Shown one piece after another: positions 8,271 through 16,127 of a stretch of DNA of 64,000 nucleotides. This DNA comes from Bosea sp. 685 (lineage in GTDB: Bacteria > Pseudomonadota > Alphaproteobacteria > Rhizobiales > Beijerinckiaceae), in assembly GCF_031884435.1 (NCBI RefSeq), contig NZ_CP134779.1, positions 4,340,001 to 4,404,000 of the forward strand, in the 5' to 3' direction. Below the pieces are notes generated by a model. The model did not search any database. It was not told the origin of the DNA and saw only the letters and a program-made list of their open reading frames with translations. The first letter of the stretch is position 1; each line of letters opens with the position of its first letter. Both the position numbers and the translations under genes were made by a program.

Positions 8271-9950
8271 TCAAGCGCCAGCCACGCCCCCTCGAGCGCC
8301 GGGTCGCAATGCGCCGACGGCCTCGTCGACGCTGTGGAAGAGATGGTCCTGGCCGATCGCGGCGACGACGCCGAATTGCTGCAGGGCCTGGCGGGCGCGC
8401 ACCGATTCGACGCGGGCGATCGCGAAGGCGATGCCCCGGTCGCGGCAGACGTCGGCCACGGCCAGGAGAGACTGGGCGGCGGTGTAGTCGATCGCGGCGA
8501 TGCTGCCTGCCTCGAGGACGAGGAGCGCCGGGCGCTGGCGCTCGAGCAGGTCCAGCATGCCGTGCTGGAAGCTCTGCGCATTGGCGAAGAGCAGCGGCGC
8601 CTGGAAAGCGACGACGAGCACATCGGGCACCGGCTCAGTCTCGCCGCCCTCGCCCGGCGGCCACCAGATCGTCGTTCCCGCGATTTTGCTGAACGCGATC
8701 GGCCGGCTGCGCGTCGTCATCCAGACGCCGTGGAGCAATGACAGGCCGACGCCGATGGCGACCCCGGTCTCGATCGGCAAAAGGATGATCGCGAGCGCAG
8801 TGAACAGGATCAGGGCGAATTCGGCCGGCGCCTGCCGCGCGATGGTCAGGATCGTGCCAAGCCGAAAGATCCGCTGGGCGACGAAGAGCAGGACGCCGGC
8901 CAGCGCCGCCTCCGGCACATGGGCGAGCAGCGCGCCGCCCGCCAGCGCCAAAGCGAGCACCAGGGCCGCGGCCGTCAGCGCGCCAAGCTGGCTGCCGCCG
9001 CCGCTCTCGACCACGACGGCGGTTCGCGGTGGGCTCGCATTGACGGGAAAGGCGCCCGCCAGCCCGGCGAGCAGATTGGCCGCTCCCAGGCCGAGGAAAT
9101 CGCGGCCGACATTGGCCTCCGCCCCGTCGGGATCGCGGAAGGAGCGGCTGACGGTCGCCGTCTGCATCATGACGACCAGGCTGATGATCAGCGCCAGCGG
9201 CAGGAGCTGCCGGAAATCCTCCCAGCCAAGATCCGGGCTGAAGCGCGGCGGCAAACCCTCGGGCAGGACGCCCAGGACCGCGACGCCGCGCGCCTCCAAC
9301 CCAAACAGCATCACTGCCATCGTCGCCAGCCCGAGCGCGATCAGCGCGCCCGGCAATCGCGCCGCGATGCGCTCGCAGACCAGCATGATCGCCAGCACGG
9401 AAAGGCCGATCGCCGTCGACAAGGGGTTGATCGCGCCTCTTTGCGCGTAGATCTCCCGGACCTGCGAGACGAGCTTGTGGCTGCCGCCGGGAAGGCCGAA
9501 CAGGCCAGGCAGTTGCGACACCAGAATATGGACAGACACGCCGGCCAAAAAGCCCGTGATGACGGGCGTCGACAGCAGATCCGCGATCCAGCCGAGCCTC
9601 AGCACGCCGCTGAGCAGAAGCAGCACGCCGACCAGGACAGCCAGCGTCGGCGCGGTGACGCTCAGATTGCCGCCGCTGGCGGCGAGCACGGCGAGCCCCC
9701 CGGCGAAAATCGGCGTGATCGTCGAATCGGCCCCAACGGTGAGGACGCGGCTGGCGCCGAAGAGGGCGAAGCCCAGCGTCGCCGCCACAAAAGCGAAGAA
9801 GCCGATCTGCGGCTCGAAGCCGCCGAGACGCGCGGTCGCCATCTGCTCGGGAATGGTGATCGCCGCCAGCGTCAGCCCGGCGACGATATCGCGGCCGAGC
9901 CCAGAGGAGCCCTGCGCGAAAAAGTGGGGACCGTTTTTTCGCATGGGCAA
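8271..9950 (-). CDS. SulP family inorganic anion transporter with STAS domain
   Basis: A 559-residue membrane protein, the normal SulP size. It opens with a short cytoplasmic segment and DIVAGLTLAAITIPEQMATARLGG, the signature first transmembrane region of SulP proteins. About 10-12 hydrophobic segments follow to residue about 400. The C terminus from about 440 is a STAS domain (DVLVVAFQAPLLFANAQSFQ, then SIAAIDYTAAQSLLAVADVCRDRGI). SulP proteins carry sulfate, bicarbonate or dicarboxylates across the inner membrane. No neighbour indicates which anion. The gene points toward the convergent beta-helix gene and shares no operon with the asparaginase behind it, apart from a 62-bp gap on the same strand. 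Confidence 0.9.
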   Translation of the reverse strand: MPMRKNGPHFFAQGSSGLGRDIVAGLTLAAITIPEQMATARLGGFEPQIGFFAFVAATLGFALFGASRVLTVGADSTITPIFAGGLAVLAASGGNLSVTAPTLAVLVGVLLLLSGVLRLGWIADLLSTPVITGFLAGVSVHILVSQLPGLFGLPGGSHKLVSQVREIYAQRGAINPLSTAIGLSVLAIMLVCERIAARLPGALIALGLATMAVMLFGLEARGVAVLGVLPEGLPPRFSPDLGWEDFRQLLPLALIISLVVMMQTATVSRSFRDPDGAEANVGRDFLGLGAANLLAGLAGAFPVNASPPRTAVVVESGGGSQLGALTAAALVLALALAGGALLAHVPEAALAGVLLFVAQRIFRLGTILTIARQAPAEFALILFTALAIILLPIETGVAIGVGLSLLHGVWMTTRSRPIAFSKIAGTTIWWPPGEGGETEPVPDVLVVAFQAPLLFANAQSFQHGMLDLLERQRPALLVLEAGSIAAIDYTAAQSLLAVADVCRDRGIAFAIARVESVRARQALQQFGVVAAIGQDHLFHSVDEAVGALRPGARGGVAGA

Positions 9951-10012
9951 TACACCGTGATCAGGCGGCGAGGATCGTCCCGATCAGGCGGGATGGCAAT
10001 CCGCCGCGTCGC

Positions 10013-11011
10013 TCAGAGGCCGGCCGCCCTCACCCGCCCGACCTCGATGCCGTTCCAGTTCTTCAGCACGCCTTCGCGCAGCGGCGCGAAGGCTATCGCC
10101 TGCGCCTCGTTCAAGGGCAGGAAGCGCGCGATCAGTGCCGCCATGACGACCTCGGCCGCACGTCCCGCACCATCGTCGCATTTCAGCGCGATGCCGTAGC
10201 CAAGCTCCGGCAGCGCGCCGCAATAGACGCCTTCCGCCCCCGTCTTGATGAAGGCGCGCTCGCGCAACTGCTCCATCGCGCGGGTATCGAAACGTCCGGT
10301 TCCCGCCACCATAAAGGGATGGGCCGCCACCGCCTTGCGGATACGGGCCGCCGCCTTGGCGCGCTCCGGGCCAAGGCCATGCCCGGTTCCGAGACGGGCG
10401 AAGCCGAGTGCCAGCGCCTTCAATGGCACGGCGTAGGAGGGGATCGAGCAGCCATCCGTGCCCATCCGATCACTGCTATGCGCCGCGCCGGTGACGCCCT
10501 CCAGCGCCCCGCGCACAGCCTGCTGCACGGCATGGCCCGCCCCGACATAGCCGGCAGGATCCTCGTCCAGGCCGCAGGCCAGGCAAACGAAGCCGGCATG
10601 CTTGCCCGAGCAGTTGTTGTTCAGCGCGCTCGGCTCGGCCCCGGCCTTGGCGATGGCGCGGGCGGCAGCCTCGTTCATCGGCCAATGCGCGCCGCATTCC
10701 AGGCAGCCGGCATCACGCCCGGCCTTCCCAAGCATGGCGAGCGAGGTCTCGGCATGGAGCGGCTCGCCGGAATGGGAGGCGACGGCGAGCGCGATCTCCG
10801 GCTCGCTCAGGCCGTAGCGATCGGCCGCGCCGCTCTCGAACAGGGGCAGCGCCTGGATCGCTTTGACGGCCGAGCGCGGGAACACCGGCCGCTCGACATC
10901 GCCGGCCGAGAAGACCACGCCGCCATCGGCATCGACCACGATCAGCGCGCCGCGATGGCGCGACTCGATGGTGTTTCCGCGGGTGACCTCGGCGAGAACG
11001 GGATTTTCCAT
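10013..11011 (-). CDS. L-asparaginase, Rhizobium etli ReAII/ReAV type
   Basis: The ATG at 11011, preceded by cggag on the coding strand, gives 332 residues of PF06089. This structurally distinct asparaginase class uses a Ser-Lys tandem and a cysteine-bound metal site. The matching pieces are PRSAVKA (S-x-x-K near residue 45), ASHSGEP, NNNCSGKHAGF and GTDGCSIPSYA, which carry the serine, lysine and cysteine positions described for the R. etli enzyme. It would hydrolyse asparagine to aspartate and ammonia in the cytoplasm. Nine more in-frame residues back to an ATG at 11038 are possible but lack conservation. Motif match is strong. Confidence 0.9.
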   Translation of the reverse strand: MENPVLAEVTRGNTIESRHRGALIVVDADGGVVFSAGDVERPVFPRSAVKAIQALPLFESGAADRYGLSEPEIALAVASHSGEPLHAETSLAMLGKAGRDAGCLECGAHWPMNEAAARAIAKAGAEPSALNNNCSGKHAGFVCLACGLDEDPAGYVGAGHAVQQAVRGALEGVTGAAHSSDRMGTDGCSIPSYAVPLKALALGFARLGTGHGLGPERAKAAARIRKAVAAHPFMVAGTGRFDTRAMEQLRERAFIKTGAEGVYCGALPELGYGIALKCDDGAGRAAEVVMAALIARFLPLNEAQAIAFAPLREGVLKNWNGIEVGRVRAAGL

Positions 11012-11210
11012 GGCAGGCTCCGATATCCGACAGGCCACTATGCGACAAGGTCATGCCGACCAGGTCATGCGGCCGGCGCGTGGCCTTGTGGCGTTTGGCG
11101 CTCGACCTGTCAAAAGCGATGGCGCAGATTGGCACGGCCTGCGATGAAAGCGGCGCTCGCCCGCGCCGATCCGGGCTGCAATCAGGAACCGGGAAGCCTT
11201 CGAGCCGCTG

Positions 11211-12050
11211 ATGTCAGAGACCGCAACCTCGCCGGACTATGAGACCGAATACAACAACCGCGCCCGCGTGCCCGAGCATCCCGGCATCATCGCCGGCTGG
11301 GCCAGCGACGCGGCGGCCTATCGCGAGGGCGCCGTCTGCGAACTCGGCGTGTCCTATGGCGAAAGCGCGCGCCAGTATTACGATCTGTTCAAGCCCCAGG
11401 CCGTCCGCGGCAACGCCATCGTGATGTTCATCCATGGCGGCTACTGGCAGGCGCTCGATCCGAGCTTCTTCTCGCATATGGCGCGTGGGCTGAACCAGCT
11501 CGGCGTGCCCGTCGCCGTCACGGGCTACGATCTCTGCCCGCAGGTCGAGCTTGGCCACATCGTCTGGGAGATGCAGCAGGCGGCCGCCGCGCTGTGGCGG
11601 CGTTTCAACCTGCCGGTCGTCGCGGCCGGCCATTCCGCCGGCGGGCATCTCTCAGCCTGCCTGCTCGCGACCGATTGGAAGAATGTCGGCTCCGACCTGC
11701 CGGAAAAGCTCGTGCCGGCGGCTTATGGCATCTCCGGCCTCTACAATCTGAAACCGCTGACCGAGACCAGCATCAACGGCGCCCTGAACCTCACCATGGA
11801 AGCCGCCGAGCGCGAAAGCCCGCTCTTCTGGCCGGCGCCGTCGCGACTCCTGATGGATGCCGTCGTCGGCGGGGCTGAGAGCGAGGAATATCTCAAGCAG
11901 AGCCGCCGCATCGTCGATGTCTGGGGCATCGAGGGCGTGCAGACCCGCTACGGGGAAATCACCGGGGCCAACCATTTCACGGTGCTCGCCGACCTCACTG
12001 ACCCGACAAGCGCCATGAGCCGCAGGATCGCCGAACTCGCCGGCGCTTGA
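11211..12050 (+). CDS. Alpha/beta hydrolase, kynurenine-formamidase-like
   Basis: A 279-residue hydrolase. The HGGYW oxyanion motif lies at residues 75-79, and GHSAGGHL places the nucleophile serine at 142. Late LLMDAVVGG and ANHFTVLADL supply the probable acid and histidine. HGGYW plus GHSAGGHL is the pattern of AFMID/BNA7-type arylformamidases and related hormone-sensitive-lipase-family esterases. It could cleave N-formylkynurenine, but no tryptophan-degradation neighbour supports this. It is followed 72 bp later by a stand-alone RAM-domain protein, possibly co-transcribed. Confidence 0.8.
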   Translation: MSETATSPDYETEYNNRARVPEHPGIIAGWASDAAAYREGAVCELGVSYGESARQYYDLFKPQAVRGNAIVMFIHGGYWQALDPSFFSHMARGLNQLGVPVAVTGYDLCPQVELGHIVWEMQQAAAALWRRFNLPVVAAGHSAGGHLSACLLATDWKNVGSDLPEKLVPAAYGISGLYNLKPLTETSINGALNLTMEAAERESPLFWPAPSRLLMDAVVGGAESEEYLKQSRRIVDVWGIEGVQTRYGEITGANHFTVLADLTDPTSAMSRRIAELAGA

Positions 12051-12066
12051 TTTCGGAGCGCACGCG

Positions 12067-12099
12067 GTTCTATCCAGAGAAGACGTTCTATCCAGAGAA
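12067..12099. repeat. Direct repeat upstream of the RAM-domain gene
   Basis: gttctatccagagaa occurs at 12067-12081 and again at 12085-12099, an 18-bp period or about two helical turns. This suits a tandem regulator site but may be simple duplication. It lies 24 bp before the next start codon. Confidence 0.6.
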
Positions 12100-12122
12100 T
12101 CTGTCACCTTTCGGAGCGCGCG

Positions 12123-12359
12123 ATGCAGACCTTCTTCGTCGAGATCAAATGCAAGCTCGGCAAGACCTATGCGGTCGCCAGTGAACTCGCCGACCGCGAG
12201 ATCGCCTCGGAGATCTACTCGACCGCCGGCAATTACGACATCCTGGCGAAGTTCCATGTCGCGGCCGATGTCGATATCGGCCATTTCATCGCCCAGAAGG
12301 TGCAGTCGATCCCCGAAATCTCCGACACGCACACGATCATTACGTTCAAGGCGTTCTGA
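12123..12359 (+). CDS. Stand-alone Lrp/AsnC RAM (ligand-binding) domain protein
   Basis: A 78-residue protein that is entirely an Lrp/AsnC C-terminal effector domain: FFVEIKCKLGKTYAVASELA, then STAGNYDILAKFHV, and IPEISDTHTIITFKAF. It has no helix-turn-helix, so it cannot bind DNA like Lrp. Such SRAM proteins oligomerise and bind amino acids. It may modulate a full-length Lrp partner or simply buffer or sense an amino acid. The start ATG at 12123 is preceded by tttcggagcg as ribosome-binding site. Confidence 0.88.
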   Translation: MQTFFVEIKCKLGKTYAVASELADREIASEIYSTAGNYDILAKFHVAADVDIGHFIAQKVQSIPEISDTHTIITFKAF

Positions 12360-12368
12360 GGCGGCGTA

Positions 12369-12728
12369 TCAGGCGGCCTCCTCGCCGAGTTCAGCGGTGA
12401 TTTTCGTCCAAGGCACGCTGATCAACCCCTTCTCGTCGCGTTCGATGAGACCCGCTTCGATAAGCTTCGTTGCGTCGGTGTGAACCGCCTTGTAGTCGCG
12501 GCCTAACGCACCGGCGAGCGCCCGGATCGACCAGGGACCATGCCCCCGCAGCACTGAGAGCAATTGCCAGCGATTGGCGTTCAGCAATTCGAACAAGAGC
12601 TGCGGCGTTACAAAACTAAGCCCGAACTCCTGCACGCCATAGTCGCCGGAATCGATGCGTTTTGCCGCGCGCCTCGCACGCACGAAGAAATCGTCAGTGC
12701 TCTCGACGCGGATCTTGAATTCACTCAT
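12369..12728 (-). CDS. tumA: Helix-turn-helix antitoxin of a TumE/TumA-like module
   Basis: From ATG 12728 the product has 119 residues. The central part (LLFELLNANRWQLLSVLRGHGPW, then IRALAGALGRDYKAVHTDATKLIEAGLIERDE) is a winged helix-turn-helix of the HVO_A0114 / TumA type. It overlaps the end of the upstream toxin-like gene by 8 bp, so the two are translationally coupled. By analogy with TumA it should neutralise the toxin and repress the operon. The order is toxin first. The domain is visible; the toxin-antitoxin role is inferred from the pair. Confidence 0.75.
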   Translation of the reverse strand: MSEFKIRVESTDDFFVRARRAAKRIDSGDYGVQEFGLSFVTPQLLFELLNANRWQLLSVLRGHGPWSIRALAGALGRDYKAVHTDATKLIEAGLIERDEKGLISVPWTKITAELGEEAA

Positions 12729-13011
12729 GGCGCTTCCTTTCCGCCGCGACATCCGCCTGGAAGTCGATCAGCAAAGCCTCGAGCGTCGTGAAGACATAGG
12801 CTTCCTCGACACCACGATAATGGCGATGGTCGCCTTTGCCCCATTCATTATCGTAGCCGATGATGCGCTCTCCCGGCCGGCCGTAGAATAGCGAGTACTT
12901 CAGCCGGTGCGGACGTTCGGAATTGGCCTGCGGCAACAGCCAAACCCTGATCTGCTCGATGCAACCATCTGGCAATACGATCTTATCATCGATCAAAAGC
13001 GTCGCCGACAT
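12721..13011 (-). CDS. tumE: TumE-like toxin (DUF6516)
   Basis: A 96-residue protein reading SATLLIDDKIVLPDG, IRVWLLPQ, RLKYSLFYGRPGERIIGYDNE, GKGDHRHYRGVEEAYVF and LEALLIDFQADV. This is the compact DUF6516/TumE layout, with the characteristic GYDNE-x-GKGDHRH core holding the conserved acidic and histidine residues. Its gene precedes and overlaps an HTH antitoxin gene. TumE family toxins are reported partners of TumA; the molecular target is not readable here. The upstream sequence has two copies of gacatatg close to the start (about 13008-13030), which may be part of an operator. Confidence 0.75.
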   Translation of the reverse strand: MSATLLIDDKIVLPDGCIEQIRVWLLPQANSERPHRLKYSLFYGRPGERIIGYDNEWGKGDHRHYRGVEEAYVFTTLEALLIDFQADVAAERKRHE

Positions 13012-13096
13012 ATGTCCATAATGACATATGTCACTTTGCCTGAAAAGACCGTGTTCGGGTTCATGTCAGCGCTGGCATTTTCGTGCGAGCACGGCG

Positions 13097-13483
13097 TCAA
13101 ATCGCCGAAAGCTGCCACGCGTATTGGTAGCTGCCATATTCGGTGCTGGTCACGCCGTTACGTTCGGTGCCGGGGAATTTTTCCGGCGGCGTCACCACCG
13201 TGACCCGGAAGACGCCGGTCTTGCCGGGCTTCAGCAGCCCCATATGCACGGCTGCCGCTCCAAGCGCCGAATCGCCGCTATAGATGTCCGTGCCCCAGAG
13301 CTGGCCCTCGACCACGCCCGTAATGCGGAAATAATAGACCGCGCCGACCTCTTCGCAGAGGCCGTGCATGTTCGGCGGCGCCTCGGAGGCGACGGAGTTC
13401 TGGTCGAGCAGCTTCTTGAGCTGCCGGCGCGACAGCTTTCCGCGCCGGTCGAAATAGGCGATCAGATCCTGGACGACTTTCAT
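13097..13483 (-). CDS. LCCL-domain protein
   Basis: From ATG 13483 the product has 128 residues. Residues about 1-35 are a charged helical segment (KVVQDLIAYFDRRGKLSRRQLKKLLDQ). Residues about 55-128 form an LCCL domain: GQLWGTDIYSGDSALGAAAVHMGLL, then GVFRVTVV and NGVTSTEYGSY. The four cysteines of animal LCCL domains are not kept; only one cysteine (43) is present, as in other bacterial versions. There is no signal peptide. It lies 13 bp after the VWA gene and is probably the third gene of the ATPase-VWA-LCCL operon. Function unknown. Confidence 0.82.
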   Translation of the reverse strand: MKVVQDLIAYFDRRGKLSRRQLKKLLDQNSVASEAPPNMHGLCEEVGAVYYFRITGVVEGQLWGTDIYSGDSALGAAAVHMGLLKPGKTGVFRVTVVTPPEKFPGTERNGVTSTEYGSYQYAWQLSAI

Positions 13484-13496
13484 GGCGTATCTCCTG

Positions 13497-14774
13497 TCAT
13501 GGCATGTCTCCCGGCTGCAGGGTGATGACCCGCCCATAGGGCGGCTGGAAGGTCGAGGAGGGTTTCGGCAGCACCCAGAGCACCGCATAGGGAACGGGCT
13601 CGGTCGGGTAGGAGATGTCGCCATCGGTGATGACGACTGCGGCGGACACGCGCCCATCCTCAGCCAAAGCGGCGAGCGCCGGCGTCAGGTCGCTGCCGCC
13701 ATAGCCGCTGATCTCGTAAGTCGCGAGCCCGCCTGGCGAGAGGATCTCGTCGGAGGTCACGACCGTGTCGCACTGGACGACGCGGATCTCGTCGACGCCG
13801 GCCATATCGCAGAAATCGGCGATGGCGCCGAGCACGAGCGGGATCTCGTCCCCCATCGAAGCGCTGGTGTCGAGGATGACGTTGAGCATCCAGGAATAGC
13901 GCTTGCGGCCCGGCATCACGACATCGGTGCTGTCGTTGCCGCGCCGCGAGGCGCGGGTAAAAGTCCGCTCGCCCGGCGCCGCGCCTTCGAGCCAGGTCTG
14001 GAGCGCGACATGCCAGGGCGTGCGGTAGAGGCCGCGCTGCGCCTGGACATGCTGCTGCGTGCCGCCCGGCCCGTCGCCGCGCCCGCGCATCGCGCCCATC
14101 GCCTTGGCCAGCACCATGCCGCGCCCTGCGAGATCGCGGATCCCCCGGCTGCGCTCGGCCTGGTCGGTCGTATCCTCGGGGAAGAGCTCGCGCTCGCGCC
14201 TGGCGTCGAGCGCATCGCCCATCGTGCCGTCGGGCGCCTGCCGCGCCGCCCCGAGCACCTGCTCGACGGTCGCGACCTTTCCCTCCCAGACCTGCGTGCG
14301 GGAGGACATGAAATGGCTGCTGCGGCGCATGTCGAGGACGATCTCCTCGGCCGATTTCTCGCGCGCGCCGGGCATGTCGAGCCCGCCGGCCGGGATCGTC
14401 GTCGTGCCCAACGCATGCCGCAGCATGTCGTTGATGATGTAGTCATGGGCGTAGTTGAATTCGAGCGCGGCGCTGCCGCGCGCCCGGTCATGGGTGCGCA
14501 GCGCCAGATGCAGGAGTTCATGGGCGAGCACGAAGACGAGATCGTCCGCCGACAGCCGCGCGGTGAAAGACGGGTTCACCAGCATCCGGCCGGAGGCGAA
14601 GACGCCCATCGTCGGCACGCGCGCATCGATCTCGACGCGCACCGCCGCCGCGAGGCCCGAGAGATGCGGGAACGGGGCTGTGACCAGCCGCAAGCCCTTC
14701 GCGATCCGCGCGCGGGTGGCGCGTTCGTCGCGGGTGGCGCGTTCGTCGAGAGACCTCTCCGGAGTGTCGTTCAC
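13497..14774 (-). CDS. VWA-like protein with DUF2201 metallopeptidase-like N-terminal domain
   Basis: The GTG at 14774 overlaps the stop of the upstream ATPase gene in a GTGA arrangement and is the best start (425 residues). LAHELLHLALRTHDR contains a HExxH zinc site at about residues 85-89, in the DUF2201 domain. The C-terminal third is a VWA-like domain with a MIDAS motif, NVILDTSASMGDE, near residue 302. It therefore couples a putative metallopeptidase to a metal-dependent adhesion-type domain. MoxR-type ATPases commonly act with such VWA proteins as chaperone-like assembly machines. A duplicated DERATR near the N terminus is encoded by an 18-bp tandem repeat (about 14710-14747). Confidence 0.87.
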   Translation of the reverse strand: MNDTPERSLDERATRDERATRARIAKGLRLVTAPFPHLSGLAAAVRVEIDARVPTMGVFASGRMLVNPSFTARLSADDLVFVLAHELLHLALRTHDRARGSAALEFNYAHDYIINDMLRHALGTTTIPAGGLDMPGAREKSAEEIVLDMRRSSHFMSSRTQVWEGKVATVEQVLGAARQAPDGTMGDALDARRERELFPEDTTDQAERSRGIRDLAGRGMVLAKAMGAMRGRGDGPGGTQQHVQAQRGLYRTPWHVALQTWLEGAAPGERTFTRASRRGNDSTDVVMPGRKRYSWMLNVILDTSASMGDEIPLVLGAIADFCDMAGVDEIRVVQCDTVVTSDEILSPGGLATYEISGYGGSDLTPALAALAEDGRVSAAVVITDGDISYPTEPVPYAVLWVLPKPSSTFQPPYGRVITLQPGDMP

Positions 14775-15808
14775 GTCGCCGCGACCTTGCGCAGGAGGTC
14801 GTACATGGCGCGGTCGGCCCCGAGCGCGCCCCATGTCTCGACCATGTCGTTGAGCACGAGGAGTTGATGCTCGCTGGAGAGAGCGCGCAGGAAGCGGTTG
14901 ATGAACTGCGGCCTGATGCCATCTGCCCGGCCGTCGCGGACGAACTGGCGGATGCAGTCGAGGATAAACCAGCGCGCGGAATCGCCCTTGGGCAGGAGCT
15001 CCGGCTTGCGCAGATACTCCTCCAGCGGCCGCACGGCGCCGATCGAATCCTCAGCCAGCGCGCAAAACACCACCGCATCCTCCGGCGAGAGCCGCCCGAA
15101 GGCGAGCGCCCTGCGCGTCTCGTTGCTGAGCAGCCCGGCCTTCTCAGCCATGTCGAGCGCACGCGACAGCAGCGCCCAGGCGCGCGGCGTCGAGAACGGC
15201 ATCGGCTCGGCCGGCACTGGGCGCATCAGCGCATCGGGGATCGTCGCGATGAAGCTGCGGATCTCGGCTCGGACGCCGGCGCGCTGTGCCCAGGCGAGCC
15301 ATTCCGCGACATCGACCCGCAATTGCAGGATGGTGACGCGGTTGACCAGGGCCGAGCTCATCGCCCGCACCAGGGCGCGGTCCTGCAGGCGGTTGCCCGC
15401 CGCGACCACCCAGGTGCCCTTCGGCAGGGCATGCTCGCCGAGCCGGCGCTCGAGCAGGAGCGAATAGAACGCCTTCTGGACGTCGGGCGAGCAGGCCGGC
15501 AATTCATCGAGGAACAGGCAGAACGGTTCGGGCTTCTCCGGCAGCAGGACGCGCGGCGGGCAGAAGACCGAGCGCTCGCCGACGATGCGCGGAATACCGC
15601 TCACATCCTCGGGAGCGATCTGCGTGCCGAGCAGCGAGCGGCAGGGCAGCCCGGCCTCGCGCGCCGCCTCATAGACCAGCTCGGATTTGCCCAATCCCGG
15701 GGCCGAGAGCAGCAGAAAGCTCTGCTCATGCGCCATGCACTGGATCAGTTGCTTGGCCTGACGCAGCGTGACGACTTCGTCGAACGCTGATCGCATTGCG
15801 TCCATCAT
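14771..15808 (-). CDS. MoxR-like AAA+ ATPase
   Basis: A 345-residue ATPase. Walker A is APGLGKS at residues 36-42 and Walker B is FLFLDELPA-like (CLFLDELPA) near 98-105. Sensor 1 is in TWVVAAGNR near residue 135, followed by an arginine-containing ALVNRVTIL. It is the first gene of an operon with the VWA/DUF2201 and LCCL genes; its stop overlaps the GTG start of the VWA gene. MoxR-VWA pairs remodel or insert metals into client proteins. The presence of an LCCL protein in place of a known client is unusual. Start could be either of two adjacent ATG codons at 15808 and 15805. Confidence 0.88.
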   Translation of the reverse strand: MMDAMRSAFDEVVTLRQAKQLIQCMAHEQSFLLLSAPGLGKSELVYEAAREAGLPCRSLLGTQIAPEDVSGIPRIVGERSVFCPPRVLLPEKPEPFCLFLDELPACSPDVQKAFYSLLLERRLGEHALPKGTWVVAAGNRLQDRALVRAMSSALVNRVTILQLRVDVAEWLAWAQRAGVRAEIRSFIATIPDALMRPVPAEPMPFSTPRAWALLSRALDMAEKAGLLSNETRRALAFGRLSPEDAVVFCALAEDSIGAVRPLEEYLRKPELLPKGDSARWFILDCIRQFVRDGRADGIRPQFINRFLRALSSEHQLLVLNDMVETWGALGADRAMYDLLRKVAAT

Positions 15809-16127
15809 CCCCTCCCAGGAATAGCCACCAATAATAGCCGGCCAATGACCGAGCGGCGGGCATGTGGGAACGATAGGTCAGCGCTGCCATGGCGCTTCGG
15901 GATGATTATTTTTTCGCAATGCCGATCTTGTTAATCAGCCATTCATGCTGGGCTGGCGGCGGGCTTCTACGCTGCATTCGGCAGGTGAACTCGCAGCTGG
16001 GCTCGAAACCGGGCCCGAAGAATTTGCCTCGGCGCAAGCCCTTCATCTCCTGCCCGCGCTTGACGCCGCCGCTTTTCCGCGCGACCCCCTTTGCTCGGGT
16101 TGACGGCGATATGAAGGAAGCGTGGGG
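15809..16127. other. 319-bp divergent intergenic region
   Basis: This gap separates the ATPase operon (minus strand) from the malic enzyme gene (plus strand) and must hold both promoters. No repeat, terminator or small coding gene was convincing. Open frames on either strand here have no coding character. Confidence 0.4.

Noticed and set aside
13097..15808. Assignment of the ATPase-VWA-LCCL operon to antiphage defence
   Set aside because: MoxR-VWA pairs occur in some defence systems, but there is no nuclease, protease effector or defence neighbour to support it, so only an unknown role is claimed.
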